DNA of 13,052 nt. It comes from Treponema sp. GTDB lineage: Bacteria > Spirochaetota > Spirochaetia > Treponematales > Treponemataceae. A program made the position numbers and the translations under genes. The notes under the pieces were generated by a model. It was not told the origin of the DNA. It searched no databases and worked only from the letters and a program-made list of their open reading frames with translations. The stretch is from positions 1-13,052 of the forward strand of contig JAGADS010000243.1 in NCBI GenBank assembly GCA_017613485.1, given 5' to 3'. Shown in pieces: positions 7,342 to 13,052 of the stretch (the first letter of the stretch is position 1; each line of letters starts with the position of its first letter).

Positions 7342-7908
7342 ATGGAATACAGGGAAAATCCTTATACTCGCCGTACGCCTGAATTTTTTACGGATAATGT
7401 CTATGCAGAACCAATAAAAACATCAAAGCTTCCAAAAATTCTTTCCATAGCTTTAATGGTGGTTGTGGTTGCTTTTCTTTCAACTGGAATCCTTTTCATT
7501 GCATTCAACAGAAATGCAGAAAACCAATACCGCAGGAATGATCCGACTCCGCAGAAAGTCATAAACAAAAGCAAAAGGTCAAAATCAGCGGTAACGACAT
7601 ACAATGAGCTTGGACAGATGCGCCCGATTACAAAGGCAGAATCAGATGAAGAAGCCGGAAGCGTAATGGTTGTGACCCCGTGGTTTTCTTTCCCGGATGA
7701 TGACACTCCCCTGTACGAGGAAATCTCTCAGAAGGACAGGCTCATAAAGAGCATAATACTTGAGTATTTTACCACACATACAAAAAGCGAGCTTCTTGCA
7801 ACAGGCGAGAAAAAGATAAAGGAAGAAATCACAGAACAGATTAACGACCAGCTTGTGATGGGAAAGATAACTCAGCTTTATTTTGATGAGTACCAGTTTT
7901 TCCAATAA
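7342..7908 (+). CDS. FliL-like single-pass membrane protein
   Basis: The 188-residue protein has a cytoplasmic N-terminus (1-30, tyrosine- and proline-containing), one membrane helix (about 33-55), a basic, flexible stretch (58-105) and a C-terminal domain (108-188) resembling the FliL periplasmic domain. The family pattern can be followed: an Arg-Leu helix start (DRLIKSIILEYF), a T-x-x-E-L-L step (TKSELLATGEKKIKEEI), IN..L (INDQLVMGK) and the final beta strand ITQLYFDEYQFFQ, equivalent to the V-x-x-V-Y-F-T-x-F-x-x-Q ending of FliL. FliL forms rings around flagellar stator units and affects torque. This copy lies among sigma-factor genes, not flagellar genes, so it is probably a paralogue and I give no symbol. 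GGGAGG precedes ATG 7342 by 11 nt; the in-frame TTG at 7333 is only 2 nt from that site. Confidence 0.7.
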   Translation: MEYRENPYTRRTPEFFTDNVYAEPIKTSKLPKILSIALMVVVVAFLSTGILFIAFNRNAENQYRRNDPTPQKVINKSKRSKSAVTTYNELGQMRPITKAESDEEAGSVMVVTPWFSFPDDDTPLYEEISQKDRLIKSIILEYFTTHTKSELLATGEKKIKEEITEQINDQLVMGKITQLYFDEYQFFQ

Positions 7909-7914
7909 TCTAAC

Positions 7915-7951
7915 AGACAAACATTGCAACCAAAAAGAGTATGCCTTGTCT
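7915..7951. repeat. 6-bp inverted repeat around the putative ECF promoter
   Basis: AGACAA (7915-7920) and TTGTCT (7946-7951) are perfect inverted repeats. The right arm overlaps the proposed -10 box. It may be a chance repeat or a regulator site. Confidence 0.3.
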
Positions 7952-7952
7952 A
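7925..7952 (+). promoter_or_regulatory. candidate ECF-sigma autoregulatory promoter
   Basis: TGCAAC (7925-7930), 16 bp, TGTCTA (7947-7952). The layout resembles known ECF promoters, whose -35 boxes carry an AAC core and whose -10 boxes are of the CGTC/TCTA kind. A start about 7 nt downstream (near 7959) would fall just ahead of the ribosome site of the next gene. It precedes the membrane protein, sigma and anti-sigma genes. This is inference from one site. Confidence 0.4.
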
Positions 7953-7959
7953 TTTTAAT

Positions 7960-7964
7960 GAGGT
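7960..7964 (+). promoter_or_regulatory. Shine-Dalgarno that fixes the DUF6249-like start
   Basis: GAGGT lies 7 nt before ATG 7972 and selects it over the in-frame TTG at 7924. Confidence 0.65.
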
Positions 7965-7971
7965 TATCGGT

Positions 7972-8331
7972 ATGAATGGTTCAGTTACACCTGCAGCACA
8001 GGTTATTGTTTCTTTGGTTCCCATCGTGGGTATTTGTTTTGGTGCGGTAATTTTGTTCTTTGCACTTCTCTGGAAACACCGCGAAAACAGGCAGAGGATT
8101 GCTCAGGGATCATATCAGCCAGTACATCCAAATCTGGAAGTTTTTTCGCTTCTTACAGGGCTTTGCCTTACCGGGGTGGGATTAGTGCTCTCTGTTCTTT
8201 TCCTCCTGATTGACGGACTGACTTTTTCCCTGCTTGGGGGAGCTGTTCCGCTGATTGTGGGCCTTGCTTTACTCTTGTTCTACAAGATAAACCCGGGCTT
8301 CAAGAATAAGAAGGAAAATGAAAACCGATAA
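7972..8331 (+). CDS. small DUF6249-like membrane protein linked to ECF sigma gene
   Basis: The 119-residue protein has three predicted membrane helices (about 11-34, 57-79 and 86-104). The basic motif KHRENRQRIAQGSY (35-48) follows the first helix. The pattern 'hydrophobic helix, then K/R-x-R-x-x-R-x-x-(I/L)-x-x-G' is seen in the DUF6249 family, which often accompanies ECF sigma and anti-sigma genes. The tail (106-119) is polar and basic. Its last 14 bases overlap the sigma gene, indicating translational coupling and a functional tie to sigma control. It may help sense membrane state or modulate the anti-sigma factor, but this is inference. The start is ATG 7972 with GAGGT upstream. Family assignment is tentative; that it is a real gene in the operon is more certain. 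Confidence 0.68.
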   Translation: MNGSVTPAAQVIVSLVPIVGICFGAVILFFALLWKHRENRQRIAQGSYQPVHPNLEVFSLLTGLCLTGVGLVLSVLFLLIDGLTFSLLGGAVPLIVGLALLLFYKINPGFKNKKENENR

Positions 8332-8902
8332 TTCCGGTGAAGAAGACAAAAAACATATTCTCAAGCGTGATACTCAGCTGATTAAAGAATGTTTCGAAGG
8401 AGACAACGAGGCTTTTGCCAAACTGATTTCTTTCTATCAAAACCGTGTACGTGCAGTGGGCATTCAATTTTTCAGGAATCCTACTGATACAGAAGACTTC
8501 ATGCAGGAAGTTTTCATCAAGGTATACAAGAACCTGTCATCTTTCCGGGGCGAAAGCTCCTTTGCCACATGGATTACAAGAATTGCCTATACAACTGCCA
8601 TAAATGCCAAGAATGCTAAAAAAGACTGCGAGACTCTTGCCGACGACTTTGAGCTTAAATCGGATTTTAAGACTCCAGAGGAAGATCAGATATTCAATCT
8701 GACAAAAGAGGCCGTTCGTGAGGCAATAAAGGAACTTCCCTTAAATTATGCAATTTGTCTTGACTTTTACTTTTTCTACGACTTCAGCTACGAGGAAATT
8801 GCAATCATTACAGGTTTCCCTGTAAATACGATTAAATCTCATATTTTCAGGGCAAAGAAAATTCTCAGGCAAAAACTTCTTGAATACTCATATAAAAATT
8901 AA
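8318..8902 (+). CDS. ECF-type sigma-70 family RNA polymerase sigma factor
   Basis: The 194-residue protein has only sigma regions 2 and 4, as in the extracytoplasmic-function group. Region 2 (about 20-100) includes the core-binding and -10 recognition segments DTEDFMQEVFIKVYKNLSSF and FATWITRIAYTTAINAKNAKK. Region 4 (about 130-187) has the helix-turn-helix SYEEIAIITGFPVNTIKSHIFRAKK that contacts the -35 box. The linker is acidic (104-125), as is common in ECF factors. It should direct RNA polymerase to a small regulon, probably envelope stress, and be held inactive by the anti-sigma factor encoded next. The ATG overlaps the preceding gene by 14 nt and has AGAAGGA just upstream. It resembles the sigma-24/RpoE-like factor of treponemes, but the exact ECF subgroup cannot be set from sequence reading alone. 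Confidence 0.94.
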   Translation: MKTDNSGEEDKKHILKRDTQLIKECFEGDNEAFAKLISFYQNRVRAVGIQFFRNPTDTEDFMQEVFIKVYKNLSSFRGESSFATWITRIAYTTAINAKNAKKDCETLADDFELKSDFKTPEEDQIFNLTKEAVREAIKELPLNYAICLDFYFFYDFSYEEIAIITGFPVNTIKSHIFRAKKILRQKLLEYSYKN

Positions 8903-8936
8903 GTCGTGCACTTTTTTGATGCACTAGGAGAATAAA

Positions 8937-9380
8937 ATGAAGATTAATTGTGAAGAATGCATGGACATTTACCTTTCACTGGATAAGGGTGAAAAAATTC
9001 CCAAGACGGTTACTAGACATCTGTTGACATGTCCTAAATGCCGTGAGGAGATAAAGGCAATTTCGCGTGCAGAAAAGATAGCGGCAGGTCCCCTTACAAT
9101 TAATTCTCCGGTAAACTCACAGTCAATAAACGAATCCCTGAGTAAAATCGCCCCTGAATGTATTCCCGAACAAAAAAAGCTTTCCCTGGTTGCCTGGATT
9201 CTCTATGCAATCGGCTTTTTCGCGGCAATTCTTGTGTTCTGCACGTTTTTTACGAGTCTTGAAGTCCTTACATTCAATTTTTCCTTTGCCTTTGCCATCT
9301 GCATCATTGTCTACATTACCGTGATGATTTACATGAACATGGATATATTCATCAAGAAGATTAACTCAAAAACAAATTGA
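8937..9380 (+). CDS. zinc-finger membrane anti-sigma factor
   Basis: The 147-residue protein has an N-terminal anti-sigma zinc-finger-like domain with the H-x3-C-x2-C signature of the ZAS/zf-HC2 group (H28, C32, C35, in RHLLTCPKCREE). C5 and C8 upstream can supply the fourth zinc ligand. A polar linker (40-80) leads to two predicted membrane helices (about 82-104 and 112-133) and a short basic tail. This arrangement, right after an ECF sigma gene, is typical of an anti-sigma factor that sequesters its sigma at the membrane and frees it on a signal. The periplasmic part between the helices is very short, so sensing may need partner proteins such as the membrane protein encoded upstream. AGGAG lies 6 nt before the ATG. 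The gap to the sigma gene is 34 nt. Confidence 0.87.
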   Translation: MKINCEECMDIYLSLDKGEKIPKTVTRHLLTCPKCREEIKAISRAEKIAAGPLTINSPVNSQSINESLSKIAPECIPEQKKLSLVAWILYAIGFFAAILVFCTFFTSLEVLTFNFSFAFAICIIVYITVMIYMNMDIFIKKINSKTN

Positions 9381-9445
9381 GAAAACTGAAAACTGAAAGA
9401 TGGCCTTTTCTAATAGTTTGGCTTCATTTTTCCGATAAATTTACT

Positions 9446-10069
9446 ATGCCGTCCAAACAGAATAGCTACAGCAAGCCGGATTTTTGGTCTCAAAAAGCCT
9501 TTAAAGAGGGTTATCCGGCCAGAAGCGTGTACAAGCTAGAGGAAATCGACAAAAAGTTCGGGATGCTTAAAAAAGGATATACCGTGCTTGATTTAGGCTC
9601 TGCACCGGGCAGCTGGACGACATGGCTTTTGAGGAATCTGGGAGGCACAGGCAAAGTGGTGTCTGTGGATCTTAACCCGCTTGATTCATCTGTAAAGGGC
9701 GAGAATCTGGTGTTTTTTCAGGGAGATTTGCTGAGTGAGGAAATCCGCATGAAAATTCAGCAGAACGGACCGTATGACCTTGTTGTCTGTGATGCCGCTC
9801 CCCTTACAACCGGAAACAGGACTGTGGATACCGCACGCTCCAAGGCTCTGGTAGAGATGGCAATCTGGTATGCAGGTCAGATGCTCAAGCCAAACGGTAA
9901 TTTCTGCGTAAAAATCTTCCAGAACGGGAATCAGCAGAAGGAACTTACAAAGATGAGGGAAATCTTTGCTTCGGCAAGGGGATTTAAGCCCGAGGCATGC
10001 AGATCCGAGTCTTTTGAAACATATTTGGTGGGATTAAAGAAAAAAGTTCCGGATCAGGACAATAACTGA
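9446..10069 (+). CDS. rlmE: RlmE (FtsJ/RrmJ) 23S rRNA 2'-O-ribose methyltransferase
   Basis: The 207-residue protein has the SAM-binding motif VLDLGSAPGSW (47-57), the acidic SAM contact in VVSVDLNP (D75) and the catalytic tetrad K30 (ARSVYKLEE), D116 (VVCDAAP), K156 (CVKIFQ) and E191 (SFETYLVG). All four are offset by exactly 8 from K38-D124-K164-E199 of E. coli RlmE, so the enzyme should be active on U2552 of 23S rRNA in the peptidyl-transferase A loop. RlmE acts late in 50S assembly and is heat-induced in E. coli. The frame stays open upstream to a TTG at 9377 that overlaps the anti-sigma stop, but the extra 23 residues do not resemble RlmE and no start other than TTG exists there, so ATG 9446 is preferred. 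It has no Shine-Dalgarno. It may be co-transcribed with the sigma operon. Confidence 0.94.
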   Translation: MPSKQNSYSKPDFWSQKAFKEGYPARSVYKLEEIDKKFGMLKKGYTVLDLGSAPGSWTTWLLRNLGGTGKVVSVDLNPLDSSVKGENLVFFQGDLLSEEIRMKIQQNGPYDLVVCDAAPLTTGNRTVDTARSKALVEMAIWYAGQMLKPNGNFCVKIFQNGNQQKELTKMREIFASARGFKPEACRSESFETYLVGLKKKVPDQDNN

Positions 10070-10112
10070 GGAATTTTTTTTAAAAAAAGTGGGAAATTTA
10101 TGGGAAAGAAAA

Positions 10113-10141
10113 TTGTAATTAGTGACAAAATATGGTACAGT
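10113..10141 (+). promoter_or_regulatory. candidate extended -10 promoter of the M23 gene
   Basis: TTGTAA (10113-10118), 17 bp, TACAGT (10136-10141), with TG at 10133-10134 forming an extended -10 (TGgTACAGT). The predicted start is near 10148. This lies inside the reading frame if translation began at ATG 10100, and favours ATG 10154. Confidence 0.5.
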
Positions 10142-10153
10142 AAGAGAACTAAA

Positions 10154-11317
10154 ATGAAGTCTATTGTTAAATTCGGATTGGTATGTTCTCTCAGCGTTTT
10201 TGGCGCGGCAACTTTTGTCATTGGTACAACGGTTGCAGTAGTGCATCATAACAATTATCGTGGAATGGGTGGTTTAGAGACCCCTACCCCAGGTATCCCG
10301 GATTTAACCATGGAATTCTACGCCGATTTAAGTGAGCGTTTCCCGGTTCAGGAGGAGACTTTAGCTTCAGAGGTGGTTCTGGAGGATAGACTGGCGGTGG
10401 AACCTGCCCCTGTACAGGAAAATGAGCTTACGGAAGCAGAAATTGCAGAATTGGGCCGTGGAATGGAAGATGAGCTTTCAGTAGAGGCTCTTTTGAGTGA
10501 GGCAGAGGAAGAAAACGATATAAAACCAGAGACTGCCGTTGCAGAAGTTACTGTTGATCCCACAGAGGACAATGCCCTTTCTTATTTTTCATACCGTGTT
10601 AAGTCCGGTGACACAATCAGCGAGATTGCAACACGCTACGATGTAACTACAGATACACTCATAAGCGTAAACAACATAAAGTCATCAAGAACCATACCTA
10701 TCGGACAGTATCTTAAGATTCCTACACAGAAAGGAATTCTTTATACCGTAAAGACAGACGGAGAGACTCCTTCATCAATCGCACAGAAATATTCTGTTGA
10801 TGCAAAAAAGGTCGCTCTGGCAAACAATCTTCAGGAAGACACATCTCTTACAGCAGGACGCACGGTTTTTGTCACTGATGCAAAGATGGACCGCATTACC
10901 CTTCTTGAGATCAACGGTGACCTCTTTAAGAATCCGCTTCATTCAAGCTATTACATTTCCTCACGTTTCGGCTGGCGTGTAAGTCCTTTCGATTCATCAA
11001 AACGCACATACCACGGCGGTATCGACATGGCATGTCCGACAGGAACACCGATTTATGCGGCATCAGAGGGCGAGGTCATAACTGCTGGATGGAGCAACGT
11101 TTACGGAAACTATGTAATCATAAGCCACCATTCAGGATATAAGACCCTTTATGGACACATGAGTGCAATTCTTGTCACCAAAGGACAGTATGTCTACACA
11201 ACGACAAAAATCGGTAAAGTCGGCAGCACAGGTCAGAGTACAGGTCCTCACCTGCATTTTACAGTTTATAAAAACGGAAATTCAATAAATCCGGAAACGA
11301 GAGTAGAGTTGAATTAA
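10154..11317 (+). CDS. LysM-LysM-M23 peptidoglycan endopeptidase
   Basis: The 387-residue protein has an N-terminal signal anchor or signal peptide (about 4-30), then an acidic linker (40-140). Two LysM peptidoglycan-binding modules follow (about 146-190, YRVKSGDTISEIA; and 197-240, YTVKTDGETPSSIA). A C-terminal M23 (LytM-type) domain carries zinc ligands H287 and D291 in HGGID and H368 in HLHF, plus catalytic H335 (YGHM) and H366. The active site is therefore complete, so it should cut peptide cross-links in the periplasmic wall, unlike the degenerate EnvC/NlpD activators. An upstream in-frame ATG at 10100 with weak GGGA would add 18 residues; I prefer 10154 because a good promoter lies between the two. 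The next gene, cheR, has its own promoter, so the link to chemotaxis may be only positional. Confidence 0.92.
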   Translation: MKSIVKFGLVCSLSVFGAATFVIGTTVAVVHHNNYRGMGGLETPTPGIPDLTMEFYADLSERFPVQEETLASEVVLEDRLAVEPAPVQENELTEAEIAELGRGMEDELSVEALLSEAEEENDIKPETAVAEVTVDPTEDNALSYFSYRVKSGDTISEIATRYDVTTDTLISVNNIKSSRTIPIGQYLKIPTQKGILYTVKTDGETPSSIAQKYSVDAKKVALANNLQEDTSLTAGRTVFVTDAKMDRITLLEINGDLFKNPLHSSYYISSRFGWRVSPFDSSKRTYHGGIDMACPTGTPIYAASEGEVITAGWSNVYGNYVIISHHSGYKTLYGHMSAILVTKGQYVYTTTKIGKVGSTGQSTGPHLHFTVYKNGNSINPETRVELN

Positions 11318-11325
11318 AATAAAAG

Positions 11326-11354
11326 TAGACAATTTGCCGCAACGGGGTTATAAT
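11326..11354 (+). promoter_or_regulatory. sigma70-type promoter of cheR-cheB
   Basis: TAGACA (11326-11331), 17 bp, TATAAT (11349-11354): five of six and six of six consensus bases. The predicted start is at 11361-11362, one or two bases before ATG 11363, so the cheR mRNA would be leaderless. Confidence 0.7.
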
Positions 11355-11362
11355 AACTTAAT

Positions 11363-12175
11363 ATGCCAGATTTGTTAACAGATTCGCAGTTTGACCAGTA
11401 TCGCGCTTTGATTTATGATGCCAGCGGAATCACTTTTTCCGATACCAACCGCTCCATTTTGGACAGCCGTTTAAAGGAACGTCTCCGGGAAAAGCAGTTG
11501 ACTGATGTAATGGAGTATTACAAGCTTGTAACCAGTGATCAGTCAGAATTCAAGGCATTTTTGGACAGCGTTACAACAAATCTGACACGGTTTTTCAGGA
11601 ATCAGCCGCATTTTGACGCACTTATAAATTATGTGATTCCACATGTAATCGAGAATAAGAAAAAGACAGGCAACACCAAGATTCATATTTGGAGTGCGGG
11701 ATGTTCAACTGGCGAAGAGCCTTATACGATTGCTATGATCCTAAAGGACAAGCTGCCCGCTCCATATACATTTGACATTATCGCCTCGGATATTTCACTT
11801 AAATCCCTAATGGTTGGACAGCAGGGCTTCTATCCTGATTCACGCATTTCGGGCATTCCACAGGAATATCTGGACAAGTTTTTTACCAGGAATGACAAGG
11901 GATACCAGGTTAAGCCGGAATTGATGAGCACAATACGCTTCGACTATCACAATCTGCGCCATGACAGCGGTTCAAGGAATCTGGACGTGGTTTTCTGCCG
12001 CAATGTGTTGATTTATTTTGACGAGGCCGCTCAAAAGGCTACGATAGACAGGTTCTACAATGCCATGTCACCGAATTCATATCTTTTCATAGGTCATTCG
12101 GAGAGTCTTTTTGGAATGGATACTAAATTCGAATTCCTTAAAACCGACTGGGCCTGTCTGTATGAGAAAAAATAG
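11363..12175 (+). CDS. cheR: CheR chemoreceptor glutamate methyltransferase
   Basis: The 270-residue protein matches CheR in length and order. The helical N-terminal domain (1-75) ends in SVTTNLTRFFRNQPHF (69-84), whose T-x-F-F-R segment is conserved in the family. The SAM-binding methyltransferase domain shows motif I WSAGCSTGEEPYT (110-122), an acidic residue in IIASDIS (D143), RNVLIYFD (213-220) and FIGHSESL (242-249). CheR uses SAM to methylate specific glutamates of methyl-accepting chemotaxis proteins, opposing CheB. There is no C-terminal tetratricopeptide extension, so it is the plain type. No Shine-Dalgarno is present and the TATAAT box ends 8 nt before the ATG, suggesting leaderless translation. 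cheB follows after 39 nt, so the two adaptation enzymes form an operon. Confidence 0.97.
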   Translation: MPDLLTDSQFDQYRALIYDASGITFSDTNRSILDSRLKERLREKQLTDVMEYYKLVTSDQSEFKAFLDSVTTNLTRFFRNQPHFDALINYVIPHVIENKKKTGNTKIHIWSAGCSTGEEPYTIAMILKDKLPAPYTFDIIASDISLKSLMVGQQGFYPDSRISGIPQEYLDKFFTRNDKGYQVKPELMSTIRFDYHNLRHDSGSRNLDVVFCRNVLIYFDEAAQKATIDRFYNAMSPNSYLFIGHSESLFGMDTKFEFLKTDWACLYEKK

Positions 12176-12178
12176 GAT

Positions 12179-12193
12179 TTGAAACAGTTTCAA
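12179..12193. repeat. 15-bp perfect dyad between cheR and cheB
   Basis: TTGAAAC (12179-12185), a central A, GTTTCAA (12187-12193). In RNA it could fold only into a short AU-rich hairpin, so a protein-binding dyad or chance are both possible. Confidence 0.35.
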
Positions 12194-12214
12194 TAAAAAG
12201 GCGGGGGATTCCCA

Positions 12215-13052
12215 ATGGATGATATTTCTGTTTTGGTTTGTGACGACTCAGCTTTGATGCGGAACCTTATTTCAAGGATTGTTGACTCGACTGTCGGCTT
12301 AAAGACTGTCGGTACTGCAATGAACGGTAAATTCTGCCTTCAGAAAATACCTCTCTTAAAGCCTGATGTAATTCTTCTTGACATTGAAATGCCAGAGATG
12401 AACGGCATTCAGTTTCTTGAGGAACGCAGGATGCAGGGAATCGATATTCCTGTAATCGTGCTTTCTTCTATTGCAACCAAGGGTGCGGCTGTCACGATGA
12501 ACTGTCTTGAGCTTGGTGCAAGTGACTTCATTACAAAACCGAACGGTGCAATTTCAAGCAACATATCATCGGTCTCCCACAGGATAATCGAAAACATTGC
12601 TTCTTATGGCGGACGCTATGCACGCAGGCATGGAAAAGAAACATACCCGATGGAATATTTCATGCAGCAGGTTAAGCTCAAGGAAGCCGAGAATGCCGCA
12701 GAAAAAGAAGGAATAATCGACAAGATAAAGCCTGCCACCACCGAAACGACTCCTGCATTCAATCCGCATTTATTCCAGTCATCAAAAAAAGAACCAAAGG
12801 TTATAACCCCGCTCAGGGATGGCGGTCCTATAGATGTTGTCGCAATCGGTATCTCAACTGGAGGCCCGAATGCACTCCGGGAAATGTTCCCCAAACTCCC
12901 TCCGAAATTCCCAAAGCCGATCCTTGTCGTTCAGCACATGCCTGCCGGTTTTACAAAGGAATTTGCTTCCAGCTTGAACCGTGTATGCCCTCTTGAAGTC
13001 AAGGAAGCAGAGGACGGAGACCTTATCCATCCGGGACAGATATACATTGCTC
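12215..13052 (+). CDS. cheB: CheB chemoreceptor methylesterase/deamidase, truncated by window end
   Basis: The frame is open from ATG 12215 to the window edge (279 complete codons). An N-terminal response-regulator receiver domain (about 3-120) has the acidic pair CDD (10-11), phospho-acceptor D56 (VILLDIEMPEMNG), S84/S85 and K108 (FITKPN). A linker of about 80 residues (124-203) follows, rich in Lys, Glu, Thr and Pro. The C-terminal methylesterase domain begins with VVAIGISTGGPNAL, with nucleophile Ser214, and has the catalytic-type His241 in VVQHMPAGF. The third triad residue, Asp, would lie beyond the window. CheB removes methyl groups from, and deamidates, chemoreceptors, and is activated by phosphoryl transfer from CheA. 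GGGGGA lies 6 nt upstream of the ATG. It is the second gene of the cheR-cheB operon. The linker is longer than in enteric CheB. Confidence 0.96.
   Translation, partial: MDDISVLVCDDSALMRNLISRIVDSTVGLKTVGTAMNGKFCLQKIPLLKPDVILLDIEMPEMNGIQFLEERRMQGIDIPVIVLSSIATKGAAVTMNCLELGASDFITKPNGAISSNISSVSHRIIENIASYGGRYARRHGKETYPMEYFMQQVKLKEAENAAEKEGIIDKIKPATTETTPAFNPHLFQSSKKEPKVITPLRDGGPIDVVAIGISTGGPNALREMFPKLPPKFPKPILVVQHMPAGFTKEFASSLNRVCPLEVKEAEDGDLIHPGQIYIA

Noticed and set aside
8906..8924. GTGCA/TGCAC hairpin between sigma and anti-sigma genes
   Set aside because: Only 5 bp with a 9-nt loop; too short to claim an attenuator or regulatory role.
9377..9445. TTG start for rlmE overlapping the anti-sigma stop
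   Set aside because: The added 23 residues do not look like RlmE, and catalytic residue numbering fits ATG 9446 with a constant offset to the E. coli enzyme.
10047..10081. Intrinsic terminator after rlmE
   Set aside because: A T8 tract is present, but the possible stem (TTCC/GGAA) is only 4 bp with a loop of about 19 nt, too weak to call.
1..13052. CRISPR array, tRNA, rRNA, prophage or toxin-antitoxin modules
   Set aside because: No regularly spaced repeats, no tRNA-like cloverleaf noticed and no phage or toxin family proteins among the frames; the region reads as core chromosome.

Overview
The window is a dense, ordinary-looking bacterial chromosome segment of moderate GC. It is most consistent with a spirochete, probably a Treponema. 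That assignment is an inference from the combination of genes (a FliL-family protein, an M23/LysM envelope peptidase directly before cheR-cheB, an ECF sigma locus, hflX) and from overall protein flavour; no single marker proves it. No gene-free stretch exceeds 300 bases.

Layout. (1) Bases 1-70 are the last codons of mnmE. (2) A plus-strand gene for a small DUF4190-type membrane protein (146-745) follows, with its own sigma70-type promoter. (3) After a convergent junction holding nested inverted repeats (747-826) comes a three-gene minus-strand operon, read from right to left: a secreted M16 zinc protease (5695-2825), an MscS-family channel (2775-1858) and a membrane-anchored alpha/beta hydrolase (1832-843). 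(4) A 278-base divergent spacer (5696-5973) holds a 180-base structured element with imperfect terminal inverted repeats, lying between the M16 promoter and the hflX promoter. (5) Rightward genes follow: hflX, a FliL-like single-pass membrane protein, a DUF6249-like membrane protein, an ECF sigma factor, a zinc-finger membrane anti-sigma factor and rlmE. (6) A two-LysM M23 endopeptidase is followed by cheR and by the first 279 codons of cheB, which runs off the window.

How the genes fit together. The middle block (7342-9380) looks like an envelope-stress regulatory cassette: sigma factor, membrane-bound anti-sigma factor, and a membrane protein whose end overlaps the sigma start. A bipartite site resembling ECF promoters (TGCAAC, 16 bp, TGTCTA at 7925-7952) lies just before the cassette and suggests autoregulation. 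The FliL-like gene upstream hints at a link to the flagellar or envelope machinery, but this is not shown by sequence alone. The cheR-cheB pair supplies receptor methylation and demethylation for chemotactic adaptation. The M16 and M23 enzymes and the MscS channel are envelope proteins.

A recurring feature is good sigma70-type promoters placed so close to ATG codons that hflX and cheR (and perhaps the M23 gene) would have leaderless or nearly leaderless mRNAs, whereas other genes have clear Shine-Dalgarno sequences. I found no tRNA, rRNA, CRISPR array, transposase gene or prophage. The novelty candidates are the divergent-spacer element, the putative ECF autoregulatory promoter with its FliL-like neighbour, and an intrinsic terminator pointing against the M16-mscS operon.
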